64,000 nt of DNA, taken from Pseudomonas azotoformans. Lineage in GTDB: Bacteria > Pseudomonadota > Gammaproteobacteria > Pseudomonadales > Pseudomonadaceae. This document shows positions 53,130 to 62,328 of this stretch, piece after piece. Position numbers and translations under genes: made by a program. Within the stretch, counting starts at the first letter, position 1, and every line of letters begins with the position of its first letter. The stretch lies in assembly GCF_001579805.1 (NCBI RefSeq), contig NZ_CP014546.1, forward strand, positions 3,410,001 to 3,474,000. Reading direction: 5' to 3'. Under the pieces are notes generated by a model. It was not told where the DNA came from. It did no database searches and was given only the letters and a program-made list of their open reading frames with translations.

Positions 53130-53927
53130 TCAAAACGCCCGATGCACCGCATCGGGCGTTTTGTATTTCAGGGACAGGTGTGGCCGTTCCCCGTTGTAGA
53201 TCAGCACCGACTCATCCACCATTTTCACTGCGTCCGCCAGATTTTTAGGGCGATACAGCAGGAACTCGGTCTTCAAAATGCCGTTTATCCTCTCCGCCAG
53301 AGCATTCTGGTAGCAGTCATAGCCGTCGGTCATTGAGCACCTGACGCCATGACTAGCGTGCAAGCGTTGATAAAGCTCAGAGCAGTATTGGGCTCCACGG
53401 TCTGAGTGATGGATCAGTGGCAGCGTGCTTCGGCGCTCACCAACTGCCTTTTCCATCGCCTTGATTACCGACTCGGTATGCAAGCTCTCATGCACATGAT
53501 GGCCTACGATCTTGCGCGAGTAGGCGTCTGTCACCAGGCTCACATAAGCCACGCTTTCCTGTGTCGGCAGGTAGGTGATGTCTGCAACCCAGACCTGCTC
53601 TGGCCTATTGGCCACTATCTGCTCATGACCTGCTTTGAGCAGGTTAGGGTGTCGGCGAAAACGGTGATGGCTGTCCGTCGTTTTGTGGTATGCCCGTTTG
53701 CGTACAACCAGTTCTCGAGCGTTGCGCAGGATGCTAAACAGGCGGTCTCTGCCGACCCGAACTGATGCACCAACTTCAACGCTCATCAGGTAATGCAGCT
53801 TGCGCGTGCCTATCCGTGGCTGACGGCGGCGCTTTTCAAGAACAAAGTCCATGACCTCTTGATCTTGACGAGCCCTCTCGTCGAAAACCCGATTGCGTTG
53901 GTAATACGCTTGGCGCGAAATGCTCAT
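53130..53927 (-). CDS. IS3-family transposase OrfB (DDE integrase core)
   Basis: 265 residues from ATG 53927; the frame is open back to the orfA slippery site, so the natural product is an OrfAB fusion. Retroviral-type DDE core: VWVADITYLPT (first D), LIHHSDRGAQYCS (second D) and NALAERINGILKTE (E). N-terminal SISRQAYYQRN is typical. The third acidic residue and the region up to RPHLSLKYKTP are intact, so it should be active. Confidence 0.93.
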   Translation of the reverse strand: MSISRQAYYQRNRVFDERARQDQEVMDFVLEKRRRQPRIGTRKLHYLMSVEVGASVRVGRDRLFSILRNARELVVRKRAYHKTTDSHHRFRRHPNLLKAGHEQIVANRPEQVWVADITYLPTQESVAYVSLVTDAYSRKIVGHHVHESLHTESVIKAMEKAVGERRSTLPLIHHSDRGAQYCSELYQRLHASHGVRCSMTDGYDCYQNALAERINGILKTEFLLYRPKNLADAVKMVDESVLIYNGERPHLSLKYKTPDAVHRAF

Positions 53928-53950
53928 AAACAGGCAAGCCCTCGTGATGC

Positions 53951-54352
53951 TCAGGCCTTGGATTTGCCCTTGCGAGAGGACTTGCCGGGTCGCTTTTTTA
54001 CGACGGAAACACCGTAGTCATTTTTCAGAACATTCACGACGGCTTCGAAGAATTGCGCTTTCTGATTGCTTAGCGCCAGCTGTTCTTCGAGCTCTTTGAT
54101 CCGCTGCTCGGGGGTCAGCGGGAGGGTTGGCTCGGTCATGGACCTGCTCCTCGGCTCTCGAATTGACGCGCCTTGGCTCCAGTCCTGCCGGCCGTGCTTG
54201 CGTAGCCAGACCAGTACTGTGGACCGGCCCTGAATGCCGTAGCGCCGTTGAGCCTCTTTATAACTCAACTCGCCCTTTTCGACCTGGTCTACGACCGATA
54301 ATTTAAAGGCTAGCGTGTAGTCACGCTGGCTCCGCCTTTTGCCCGAATCCAT
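53951..54352 (-). CDS. IS3-family transposase OrfA
   Basis: 133 residues. Helix-turn-helix with YTLAFKLSVVDQVEKGELSYKEAQRRYGIQGRSTVLVWLRKHG and a leucine-zipper-like RIKELEEQLALSNQKAQFFEAV. It binds the IS ends. Near its 3' end the heptamer A-AAA-AAG (complement of 53993-53999) lies in the correct frame for a -1 shift into orfB. Confidence 0.92.
   Translation of the reverse strand: MDSGKRRSQRDYTLAFKLSVVDQVEKGELSYKEAQRRYGIQGRSTVLVWLRKHGRQDWSQGASIREPRSRSMTEPTLPLTPEQRIKELEEQLALSNQKAQFFEAVVNVLKNDYGVSVVKKRPGKSSRKGKSKA
53993..53999 (-). promoter_or_regulatory. -1 ribosomal frameshift site A-AAA-AAG
   Basis: On the coding strand GTA AAA AAG in the orfA frame forms the classic IS3 slippery heptamer. 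A -1 slip leads into the open frame that continues into orfB. Confidence 0.75.
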
Positions 54353-54413
54353 TGACTCCTCCTGAAGATAGGTCAGAAGGCGTAAACCTTATTCAGGACG
54401 GGACAGCGGCAAT

Positions 54414-54445
54414 AAAAAAGGCCATTCAATCGAATGGCCTTTTTT
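54414..54445 (-). terminator. bidirectional terminator downstream of mlaA
   Basis: Stem 54420-54427 with 54432-54439, AATC loop, flanked by six A and six T. It lies between the IS right end and the mlaA stop and can serve either strand. Confidence 0.88.
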
Positions 54446-54453
54446 GTGGGCGT

Positions 54454-55243
54454 TTACTCGGCGATCTGCAACTTGCGCGATTCCGTGTAGATGTAGCGCA
54501 CCTTTTCGTACTCAAATGGCGAGTTCATCTGACCATAGCGGAAGCTGGTCTGGTAGCGCTTGTCCACCGCACGCAACGCCCAGATTTCCGGGTGGTTGGA
54601 GCTGACTTCGGCGACGTTGAGGAAGTTGATCTGGGTCTCGGCACCGTAGTCGACGATCAGGCCGGTGGTGTCGCGCAGGTTCGATGGGCCGAAGATCGGC
54701 AGCACCAGGTACGCGCCGCCGGGCACGCCGTAGAAGCCCAGGGTCTGGCCAAAGTCTTCGCTCTGGCGCGGCAGGGCCCATGGCGGTTGCCGGGTCCCAC
54801 AGGCCGGCGATGCCGATAGTGGTGTTGACCAGCAGGCGGCCAGTGGTTTCCAGGGAACGATGGCCCTTGAGTTGCAGCAGGCTGTTCAACAGGTTGGGCA
54901 CATCGCCCAGGTTGTTGAAGAAGTTGCTCACGCCGGTGCGCAGGAAACTCGGGGTGACGTAACGGTAGCCGTCGACCACCGGCAGGAACACCCATTGGTC
55001 GAAGCGGTAGTTGAAGTGGTACACGCGACGGTTCCACGACTCAAGTGGGTCATACACGTTGAGCGCGGTGAGCGACGACCGCTCGAACTCGCGCTGGTCC
55101 AGGCCCGGGTTGAACTTGAGCTTGGTCAGCGGTTCCTTGAATCCATCGGAGTCGACCTTGACGGGTTCATGGGCCTTGCTGTTGTCGGCATTGGCCACGC
55201 CTGCGCACATCAAGGCGGCAAGCAGCAGAAGATATTTAGCCAC
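54454..55243 (-). pseudogene. mlaA: MlaA/VacJ outer-membrane lipid asymmetry protein, frame broken by one extra base
   Basis: Starts at ATG 55243 with signal peptide ending GVANA. Normal MlaA sequence follows (YDPLESWNRRVYHFNYRFDQW, NFFNNLGDVPNLLNSLLQL, GIAGLWDPATAMG). It then shifts frame; the authentic continuation (FYGVPGGAYLVLPIFGPSNLRDTTGLI ... KLQIAE) is in another frame to 54454. Deleting one G of the + strand run 54774-54776 (coding ATGGGCCCTGCC to ATGGGCCTGCC) restores MGLPRQSEDFGQTLGF and a full protein. MlaA removes mislocalised phospholipid from the outer leaflet. The local context equals that of the ccmF break. No lipobox Cys is evident in the signal region. Confidence 0.88.
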
Positions 55244-56534
55244 GGAAGAACTCCAGCATGGCGTCGGCGTTGACGCGGTAATTGAGGTTGCCGCAGTGGC
55301 CGCCCAGCGGGTAGACGGTCAAGCGATCGCCGAAGGTTTTACGCAGGAAGCCGAGGTCGCCAGGGCCGAGGATCACGTCGTCGGCGTTGTGCATCACGGC
55401 GATTTTCGGGCTGGCGTGCAGGTAGTCCTTGAGGGCGTACAAGCTGACCTGGTCGACCAGTTGCAACAGGCTGCCGCCGTCGGAGCGGGCGCGCCACATC
55501 GGGATAACCTGCTCGGTGAGGTAGCAGTCGAAGTCGCACTGCAGCGCACGCTTGAGGAACGGCGTCAGGCTGGTGCTTTCGGTGATCGGGTACTTCGGCG
55601 GGATGATCAAGCCGCGGCGGTTGATCAGGTCCGAGGTGAAGGCGATGTCAGCTGCCGAGAAACGGAACGAAGTGCCGATCAGCATGGCCATCTGTTCGTT
55701 GGTCAGGTGCTGCTTGGATTGCTGGAAGTCGTAGAGCAGGGCGTCGTTCAGGTCGATATAGCCCTTTTGCTGGAAGTAGCGGGTCAGTTTGTTCAGCACC
55801 AACTCATAGAAGGTGGTGGTGTTGTTGATGCCTTTCACCTCGGTCTGCACCAGCTTGTCGAGGTTGGTGATCGAGGTGTAGAGGTTGACTGGCGGGTTCA
55901 GCAGCAAGACTTTCTTGAAGTTGAAGCTGCGGCGCGTCTCGTCGAGCTTGCTGACGAACGCCGCATCCAAGGCGCCGAGGCTGTAGCCGGTGAGGTAGAA
56001 GTCGGTCACCGGCAACGAAGCGTTCTGCGCGCGCACGGCTTGCATCACGCGGTACATGTCTTCGGCGTCTTCCTGGGTGATCCCCGGCGTGGCGAAGCGC
56101 GAGGCGGCGCTGATGAAGTCGAAGCTGGTGGGCGACGACAGTTGCACCACGTGGTAGCCGGCCTGGTAGTACAGCTTTTTCAGGTATTCGTTGATGCTGC
56201 TGTCGAAGCGCGCACCGGTGCCCGCGATCAGGAAGATCAGCGGCGCGGCACGATCTTGCTTGGCGATGCGGTAGGTGAGTTTCTTCACCGCCCAGAAGTT
56301 GTCCGGCAGGCTGAATTCGCGCTCGGGGCGCATGTTCAGGGTGTAATCGGACTGGTTGATCTCGTCATCGCTTGGCAATTTGGGCCGAAGGTCAGGCGGG
56401 GTGGTGGCGATGGTGGCTTCAAACGGGTTGGTCAAAGGGTAGCCATAGCTGGCTTGGTCAATGTCGACGGCCAGTGCTGACGCACTCAGAAAAAGGCTGC
56501 CCAGCAGGGCAGCACAGCGCAAGGAACGGAGCAT
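55236..56534 (-). CDS. exported alpha/beta-hydrolase-fold protein next to mlaA
   Basis: 432 residues. Signal peptide MLRSLRCAALLGSLFLSASALA. Alpha/beta hydrolase features: LIFLIAGTGARFD near the oxyanion region, nucleophile elbow TGYSLGALDA (GxSxG), a late Asp in HNADDVILGPGD and catalytic-type His in LGGHCGN. Database copies are sometimes mislabelled serine/threonine kinase; no kinase motif exists. Overlaps mlaA by 8 bases, so it may act on envelope lipids together with MlaA (inference). Confidence 0.85.
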   Translation of the reverse strand: MLRSLRCAALLGSLFLSASALAVDIDQASYGYPLTNPFEATIATTPPDLRPKLPSDDEINQSDYTLNMRPEREFSLPDNFWAVKKLTYRIAKQDRAAPLIFLIAGTGARFDSSINEYLKKLYYQAGYHVVQLSSPTSFDFISAASRFATPGITQEDAEDMYRVMQAVRAQNASLPVTDFYLTGYSLGALDAAFVSKLDETRRSFNFKKVLLLNPPVNLYTSITNLDKLVQTEVKGINNTTTFYELVLNKLTRYFQQKGYIDLNDALLYDFQQSKQHLTNEQMAMLIGTSFRFSAADIAFTSDLINRRGLIIPPKYPITESTSLTPFLKRALQCDFDCYLTEQVIPMWRARSDGGSLLQLVDQVSLYALKDYLHASPKIAVMHNADDVILGPGDLGFLRKTFGDRLTVYPLGGHCGNLNYRVNADAMLEFFRG

Positions 56535-56770
56535 GACTTAATCCCTAGGAGGAAACGTGCTTGATGAAGTTCGCAGGCTATGACCGCCGTCCTATCGCCG
56601 AAGTGCCATCACGCGGCACGAAATGTCGGAAAATAACGTCGGAATCGGGGTAATAGTAGCCAGACGATACACTTTGACACGTGTAGGTAAACATTAATTG
56701 TGTGTATGCACCTTGCTAACGCCCACTGGCGCATTAAGCTGAGCGCCGTTTTTGCCTATCGGAGTGCCTC

Positions 56771-57139
56771 ATGTCCCGTCGTTTGCCGTTGATTCTGCTG
56801 TTTATTGCCCTGCCGCTGTGGCTGGCCGCCAGTTATGGCGCGCGCTATGGCTTTATGGAAGATGGCCAGTGGGTGGGCATCTGCGCGGATGAGGCCAGCC
56901 GCTGGGAATGCCAGTTACGCTCGAACCTGGGGTTGATGATCCACTTCAAGGTGCTGGGCTGGGCGGCGTTGATCACGTCGGTGCTGGGGTTTTTCGTGCC
57001 GGGTCGCGCGGGGTGGGGGTTGGCCGTGCTGGGGATGGTGTTCGGGTTGCCGGCGCTGGCGTTGTACAACACCACGTTTGCGGTGTTTGCGGTGGTGATT
57101 GCGGGGTTGCGGTTGGTCAGGAAGCCTCGCGGCGTCTGA
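56771..57139 (+). CDS. small inner-membrane hypothetical protein
   Basis: 122 residues with CGGAG 9 bases upstream. Three hydrophobic helices (about 6-22, 55-75 and 78-115), with an external loop containing two Cys (WVGICADEASRWECQLRSN). No known family recognised. It stands alone between divergent/convergent neighbours. Confidence 0.75.
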   Translation: MSRRLPLILLFIALPLWLAASYGARYGFMEDGQWVGICADEASRWECQLRSNLGLMIHFKVLGWAALITSVLGFFVPGRAGWGLAVLGMVFGLPALALYNTTFAVFAVVIAGLRLVRKPRGV

Positions 57140-57148
57140 TTAGCTATG

Positions 57149-57242
57149 TGTGGCGAGGGAGCTTGCTCCCGCTGGAGTGCGAAGCGCTCCCAAGATTTTG
57201 GGGCCGCTGCGCAGCCCAGCGGGAGCAAGCTCCCTCGCCACA
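57149..57242. repeat. REP doublet (type TGTGGCGAGGGAGCTTGCTC)
   Basis: Inverted arms starting 57149 and ending 57242, with an inner palindrome GCGAAGCGC and GGCCGCTGCGCAGCC. Same family as 44153 and 51314; between convergent genes. Confidence 0.85.
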
Positions 57243-57250
57243 GGTTAGGT

Positions 57251-58804
57251 TTAAGCCTTACGCACCCGCAAGCACCGCCACAAAGCCACAACCATCAGCA
57301 GGCTAACCACCGCCCAACCCCACGCCTGCTGATTCAACAGGCCTTCACGGTACAACTGCGGCGCAATACCCGCACCGATGATAAAGGCCAGCAGCGCAAT
57401 CTCCCGGCGCGGTCCTGTCACTGGACGCACCAGGTAAACCAACGCCGGCAACACCAGCGCCGCGCTCGGGAAGCTGCGATAGCGCGGGTCGAACACCAAC
57501 GCCAGCATCATCACCGCGCCCGCGAACCCAGCGATCGCCACCAACCAGCCTGCGCGTTGCTCCAGCCAGTTGAACGCCCGCTCACGCCAACCTTCCTGCG
57601 CGTTCAAGGCCAAGGCCGCATGGGCCAGCACCAGCAGGTTCAACACCAGCAGCAAACCTGCCCACACCCATTCATCATTGAAACGTGCCGTCACGCGGGT
57701 CAGCTCGGCCCAGGTGCCAATGGAGCAGGCTGCAACGGCGCCCAACAACGGCAGGGCAAGCGCGGCACGCGTGCTGCGTACGCGACCCCCCAATGCCAGG
57801 GTGCCCAGCAAGATCATCCCGCCGACGGCCAGCCACAGCGGCCAGTACGGCACATTGGTCACCGGCCCGGCGAGGATGCCCTTGTCCTGGCGATCCGCAT
57901 CGAACAGGCCCCAGTAACCGCCCACGGCGCCTTCGCTCGCACGTTTCCACGGCTGGTCAAAGGCTTCGATCAGGTTGTAGTGCCAGCCATTGGCCTCGGC
58001 CATGGCGACAAAACCACGCATGAATTTCGCTTCATTGACCCGGCTCGGCACGGCGGTTTCACGCTGGCGGCCTTCGCTTGGCCAGCCGGTTTCACCGATC
58101 AGGATGTCCTTGGGGGCAAACTTGTTGCCGAAGGTCTGGCGCACATCGCCCACGTGCTTGAGGGCCTGGTCGATGCCGGACGGGTCATCTTCCCAGTACG
58201 GCAACAAGTGGATGGTGAGGAAATCCACGGCCGGGGCGATTTCCGGGTGTTGCAGCCAGAACTCCCACACGTCCGCGTAGGTCACCGGTTGCTTGATCTG
58301 GCTTTTGACGGTCTGGATCAGCTTCACCAGCTGTGCGGCGGTGACTTCCTTGCGCAGCAGCGCTTCGTTGCCGACGATCACTGAGGTCACCACGTCCGGA
58401 TGGGCGTTGGCCGAGGCGATCAGTTCGTCGATTTCCTTTTGGGTTGCGACCGGGTCACTGCTGACCCAGGCGCCGGCCATCACTTTCAGCCCGTGCTTGC
58501 GCGCCATGTCCGGCAAAGCTTCCAGGCCGGTCATGGAATAGGTGCGGATGCACTCGAAGCGGGTCGCCAGCAGGGCGAGGTCAGCGTCCATGCGCTCCGG
58601 ACGCAGCGTGAATGGCTGGTCGAACGGCGATTGGTCTTTATCGAAAGGGGTATAGGACGCGCACTGCATCTTGTGCGTGGCACTGGCGACGTCGGGCAAT
58701 ACCACCGGCCGGCCGAGGCCATACCAGTAACCGATCAGGGCCAGCAGGCCGAGGATCAAGGCGAAAAAATAGGGCAGGGCGGGGAAGCGGGCAGTCGCGG
58801 GCAT
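57251..58804 (-). CDS. GH17 beta-glucan synthase/transglucosidase-like membrane protein
   Basis: 517 residues from ATG 58804 (ATG 58837 would add 11). One N-terminal membrane helix, then a glycoside hydrolase family 17 domain (about 50-330) with ECIRTYSMTGLEALPDMARKHGLKVMAG, VIVGNEALLR (acid/base Glu) and DILIGETGWPSEG (nucleophile Glu). Then follow seven to eight C-terminal transmembrane helices. Proteins of this layout are linked to cyclic or branched beta-glucan synthesis in proteobacteria (NdvC-like). No partner GT2 ndvB gene is next to it in the window. Confidence 0.87.
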   Translation of the reverse strand: MPATARFPALPYFFALILGLLALIGYWYGLGRPVVLPDVASATHKMQCASYTPFDKDQSPFDQPFTLRPERMDADLALLATRFECIRTYSMTGLEALPDMARKHGLKVMAGAWVSSDPVATQKEIDELIASANAHPDVVTSVIVGNEALLRKEVTAAQLVKLIQTVKSQIKQPVTYADVWEFWLQHPEIAPAVDFLTIHLLPYWEDDPSGIDQALKHVGDVRQTFGNKFAPKDILIGETGWPSEGRQRETAVPSRVNEAKFMRGFVAMAEANGWHYNLIEAFDQPWKRASEGAVGGYWGLFDADRQDKGILAGPVTNVPYWPLWLAVGGMILLGTLALGGRVRSTRAALALPLLGAVAACSIGTWAELTRVTARFNDEWVWAGLLLVLNLLVLAHAALALNAQEGWRERAFNWLEQRAGWLVAIAGFAGAVMMLALVFDPRYRSFPSAALVLPALVYLVRPVTGPRREIALLAFIIGAGIAPQLYREGLLNQQAWGWAVVSLLMVVALWRCLRVRKA

Positions 58805-59136
58805 GGTCGGCTTAACTGTAGGAGCAAAGGCGCGCATCTTACCCGGATTTGCCCCGTCCCAGTGGGGCTGCATAATTTTGACATGCAAAGTTCGGGCGGG
58901 ATTTTGACGTCAAGTCCTACAAAGCGTCCTACTGGCTATGTGATGTCGTTTCCTGCTTGTATGAGGTCGCTGACAGAGCAGGTCGAAGGCCCCGGCAGGT
59001 TGATGATCGAAGTGTCAGCACTCCACTGATGTCACTGCAACCGGATCGATGCGCGTGAAGGGGGCGCGGTGCACCACATAACAACAGGTTGACGTCGCTC
59101 GGCATCCGCCGGGCGCAGCACTTTCGGGGAAGTACT
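58805..59136. other. intergenic region GH17 / betaine-binding protein
   Basis: Divergent promoter region of about 330 bases. No open frame with coding character and no strong hairpin; the sequence has several short direct TGACG/GTCCTAC motifs without clear meaning. Confidence 0.35.
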
Positions 59137-59988
59137 ATGAAGATGCGACGACTCTTGGGCGCAGCTGCCACTCTGGTAGTTGCGATGAGCTCCACACTGG
59201 CCAGCGCCGACAGCAAGACCCTGAGCATCGGCTATGTGGACGGCTGGTCCGACAGCGTGGCCACCACCCACGTGGCGGCAGAAGTGATCAAGGCCAAGCT
59301 CGGTTATGACGTGAAACTGCAAGCCGTTGCCACCGGGATCATGTGGCAGGGCGTGGCCACCGGCAAGCTTGACGCCATGCTCTCCGCCTGGCTGCCGGTC
59401 ACCCACGGTGAATACTGGGCCAAGAACAAGGACAAGGTGGTCGACTACGGCCCCAACTTCAAGGATGCGAAGATCGGCCTGATCGTGCCGGAATATGTCA
59501 AAGCCAAGTCCATCGAAGACCTCAAGACCGACACCACCTTCAAGAACAAGATCGTCGGCATCGACGCAGGTTCTGGCGTGATGCTCAAGACCGACGAAGC
59601 CATCAAGCAATACGGCCTCGATTACAAGCTGCAAGCCAGTTCGGGCGCGGCGATGATCGCCGAGTTGACCCGTGCCGAAGACAAACAGGAATCCATTGCG
59701 GTCACCGGTTGGGTGCCACACTGGATGTTCGCCAAGTGGAAACTGCGTTTCCTGGACGATCCAAAAGGGATTTATGGTGCTGCTGAAACCGTCAACAGCA
59801 TCGGCAGCAAGGGCCTGGAGAAGAAAGCGCCGGAAGTCGCAGCCTTCCTGAAGAAATTCCAGTGGGCCTCCAAGGACGAAATCGGCGAAGTCATGCTGGC
59901 GATTCAAGAAGGCGCCAAGCCTGATGCCGCCGCCAAGGATTGGGTCGCCAAGCACCCTGAGCGTGTCGCCGAGTGGACCGGTAAATAA
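59137..59988 (+). CDS. glycine betaine/choline-type ABC substrate-binding protein (OpuAC)
   Basis: 283 residues from ATG 59137 with GGGGAAG upstream. Signal peptide ending LASA. OpuAC fold with Trp-rich ligand cage candidates: SIGYVDGWSDSVATTH, MLSAWLPVTHGEYW and VTGWVPHWMFAKW. It binds quaternary amines for import. No permease or ATPase is adjacent, so it probably serves a transporter encoded elsewhere. Followed by a strong terminator. Confidence 0.9.
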   Translation: MKMRRLLGAAATLVVAMSSTLASADSKTLSIGYVDGWSDSVATTHVAAEVIKAKLGYDVKLQAVATGIMWQGVATGKLDAMLSAWLPVTHGEYWAKNKDKVVDYGPNFKDAKIGLIVPEYVKAKSIEDLKTDTTFKNKIVGIDAGSGVMLKTDEAIKQYGLDYKLQASSGAAMIAELTRAEDKQESIAVTGWVPHWMFAKWKLRFLDDPKGIYGAAETVNSIGSKGLEKKAPEVAAFLKKFQWASKDEIGEVMLAIQEGAKPDAAAKDWVAKHPERVAEWTGK

Positions 59989-60016
59989 CCCCCGAAGCGT
60001 CTAAATAGTACCTTGC

Positions 60017-60050
60017 AAGCCCGCCTGGCGTTTTCGCCAGGCGGGCTTTG
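60017..60050 (+). terminator. Rho-independent terminator after betaine-binding gene
   Basis: Fourteen-base-pair perfect stem (60017-60030 with 60035-60048), TTTT loop, followed by a short T-rich tail (TTTGTCGTTT). Confidence 0.88.
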
Positions 60051-60205
60051 TCGTTTCTGGGTCAGAGGCTGTCAATTCAATCACTGCAAAACTGGCGGCA
60101 ACCCCGATGTCGTTCTAATACTAAGGTCGTCTGGAACCTCTACGGCAGCCGCATACAGTGGATACGTTCCAATAATAAAAAAGCTGTGCTGCGAGGATAA
60201 AAACA

Positions 60206-60517
60206 ATGAACGACAGCATTTACCTCTCGATTCAAAACAGCCCGCGTTTCAAGGAGCTGGTGAGAAAAAGGGAAAGGTTCGCCTGGATTCTCTCGGCGAT
60301 CATGCTAGGGCTTTACTCCGCTTTCATCCTGTTGATCGCCTACGGGCCACAAGTACTGGGGGCCAAGCTCAGCCCCGGTTCGTCGATTACCTGGGGCATT
60401 CCCCTGGGCGTCGGGCTGATTGTGTCTGCCTTCATCCTGACCGGCATCTACGTGCGCCGGGCCAATGGCGAGTTTGACGACCTGAACAATGCGATTCTCA
60501 AGGAGGCTGCGCAATGA
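60206..60517 (+). CDS. yjcH: DUF485 membrane protein YjcH
   Basis: 103 residues; cytoplasmic N-terminus with [16 protein letters not shown], two transmembrane helices and a charged C-terminus ([17 protein letters not shown]). This is the small DUF485 partner always found before actP. Overlaps actP by 4 bases (ATGA). Function is thought to support the symporter. Confidence 0.92.
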   Translation: MNDSIYLSIQNSPRFKELVRKRERFAWILSAIMLGLYSAFILLIAYGPQVLGAKLSPGSSITWGIPLGVGLIVSAFILTGIYVRRANGEFDDLNNAILKEAAQ

Positions 60518-62172
60518 TCGGTCGTCTACTGACACTACTCGGCGCTTCGTTCTTTGCTCCGGCCCTTTGGGCTGCGGACGCATTGACCGGCGAAGTGCAC
60601 AAGCAACCCCTGAACGTTTCGGCCATCGTGATGTTTGTCGCGTTTGTCGGCGCCACCCTGTGCATCACCTACTGGGCTTCCAAGCGTAACAAATCGGCGG
60701 CCGACTACTATGCGGCCGGCGGCAAGATCACCGGTTTCCAGAACGGCCTGGCGATTGCCGGTGACTACATGTCGGCGGCGTCCTTCCTGGGGATTTCCGC
60801 GCTGGTCTACACCTCCGGTTATGACGGCCTGATCTACTCGATCGGCTTCCTGGTGGGCTGGCCGATCATTCTGTTCCTGATCGCCGAGCGCCTGCGTAAC
60901 CTGGGCAAGTACACCTTTGCCGACGTGGCGTCCTATCGCCTGGGCCAGACTCAGATCCGCAGCCTCTCGGCCTGTGGTTCGCTGGTGGTGGTGGCGTTCT
61001 ACCTGATCGCGCAGATGGTGGGTGCGGGCAAGCTGATTCAGCTGCTGTTTGGCCTGGACTATCACGTTGCGGTGATCCTGGTCGGCATCTTGATGGTGAT
61101 GTATGTCCTGTTCGGCGGCATGCTGGCGACCACCTGGGTACAGATCATCAAGGCGGTGCTGTTGCTGTCCGGTGCCTCGTTCATGGCACTGATGGTGATG
61201 AAGCACGTCAACTTCGACTTCAATGCCCTGTTCTCCGAGGCGATCAAGGTTCACCCTAAAGGTGAGGCGATCATGAGCCCCGGCGGCTTGGTGAAAGACC
61301 CGATTTCAGCCTTCTCCCTCGGGCTTGCGCTGATGTTCGGTACCGCTGGCCTGCCACACATCCTGATGCGCTTCTTCACCGTCAGCGACGCGAAAGAAGC
61401 CCGCAAGAGCGTGTTCTACGCCACCGGTTTCATTGGTTACTTCTACATCCTGACCTTTATCATCGGCTTTGGCGCGATTCTGCTGGTCAGCACCAACCCG
61501 GCGTTCAAGGATGCCGCAGGCGCCTTGCTGGGCGGTAACAACATGGCGGCGGTGCACCTGGCCAACGCGGTGGGTGGCAGTATTTTCCTGGGCTTCATCT
61601 CGGCCGTGGCCTTCGCCACCATCCTTGCGGTGGTTGCCGGCTTGACCCTGGCCGGTGCGTCGGCGGTGTCCCATGACCTGTACGCCAGCGTGATCAAGAA
61701 AGGCAAGGCCAACGACAAGGATGAGATTCGCGTCTCGAAGATCACCACTGTCGCCTTGGGCGTGCTGGCTATCGGCCTGGGTATCCTGTTCGAAAGCCAG
61801 AACATTGCGTTCATGGTTGGCCTGGCGTTCTCCATTGCCGCCAGCTGTAACTTCCCGGTGCTGCTGCTTTCCATGTACTGGAAAAACCTCACCACCCGTG
61901 GCGCGATGATTGGCGGCTGGCTGGGCTTGATCAGTGCCGTTGGCCTGATGGTGCTGGGCCCGACCATCTGGGTGTCGATCCTGCACCATGAAAAAGCCAT
62001 CTTCCCTTATGAGTACCCGGCGCTGTTCTCGATGATCATTGCGTTCGTCGGCATCTGGTTCTTCTCCATCACCGACAAGTCGGCGGCGGCAGAGAAAGAG
62101 CGTGCGCTGTACTTCCCACAGTTTGTGCGTTCGCAGACTGGTCTGGGATCGAGTGGGGCGGTGTCTCACTAA
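60514..62172 (+). CDS. actP: cation/acetate symporter ActP
   Basis: 552 residues, sodium:solute symporter family with about 13-14 helices. N-terminal signal-like segment ending WAADA, then [34 protein letters not shown], the SSS signature in helix 1-2, and [21 protein letters not shown]. Takes up acetate with Na+ at low concentration. Located just before the citrate synthase gene. Confidence 0.95.
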   Translation: MIGRLLTLLGASFFAPALWAADALTGEVHKQPLNVSAIVMFVAFVGATLCITYWASKRNKSAADYYAAGGKITGFQNGLAIAGDYMSAASFLGISALVYTSGYDGLIYSIGFLVGWPIILFLIAERLRNLGKYTFADVASYRLGQTQIRSLSACGSLVVVAFYLIAQMVGAGKLIQLLFGLDYHVAVILVGILMVMYVLFGGMLATTWVQIIKAVLLLSGASFMALMVMKHVNFDFNALFSEAIKVHPKGEAIMSPGGLVKDPISAFSLGLALMFGTAGLPHILMRFFTVSDAKEARKSVFYATGFIGYFYILTFIIGFGAILLVSTNPAFKDAAGALLGGNNMAAVHLANAVGGSIFLGFISAVAFATILAVVAGLTLAGASAVSHDLYASVIKKGKANDKDEIRVSKITTVALGVLAIGLGILFESQNIAFMVGLAFSIAASCNFPVLLLSMYWKNLTTRGAMIGGWLGLISAVGLMVLGPTIWVSILHHEKAIFPYEYPALFSMIIAFVGIWFFSITDKSAAAEKERALYFPQFVRSQTGLGSSGAVSH

Positions 62173-62190
62173 GGTAATAGCTGGATAGGA

Positions 62191-62226
62191 AAATACCCCG
62201 GTCGAAAGGCCGGGGTATTTTTTTGT
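62191..62226 (+). terminator. Rho-independent terminator of yjcH-actP
   Basis: Eleven-base-pair stem AAATACCCCGG (62191-62201) with its complement (62210-62220), followed by a T-run continuing to 62224. Confidence 0.9.
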
Positions 62227-62275
62227 CTATAAATTAGAGATTGATCTGACAAAACTGTTTCTCAAATCCTGCACA

Positions 62276-62309
62276 AATAAAAACGGCCTCCACTAAGGGA
62301 GGCCGTTTT
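62276..62309 (-). terminator. Rho-independent terminator of gltA
   Basis: Twelve-base-pair stem (62280-62291 with 62298-62309); on the minus strand it is followed by a T-rich run. It lies 20 bases after the gltA stop codon. Confidence 0.88.
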
Positions 62310-62328
62310 CAGTGCAACTAAGCGAGGC

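Larger units (their letters stand above)
53093..54405 (-). mobile_element. IS3-family insertion sequence, complete (1313 bp)
   Basis: Imperfect terminal inverted repeats start TGTC at both ends (left TGTCTAGTCCTGAAATAGG, right TGTCCCGTCCTGAATAAGG) and continue to GTTTAC. A 3-base direct repeat GCG flanks the element (53090-53092 and 54406-54408), the usual IS3 target duplication. It contains orfA and orfB in the -1 relation. Insertion lies between the DUF808 gene and the terminator of mlaA, disrupting no visible gene. Confidence 0.9.

Noticed and set aside
55011..56480. 489-codon plus-strand frame opposite the alpha/beta hydrolase
   Set aside because: Val/Gln/Glu-rich reverse-complement artefact. 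The minus strand has a signal peptide, GxSxG and His motif.
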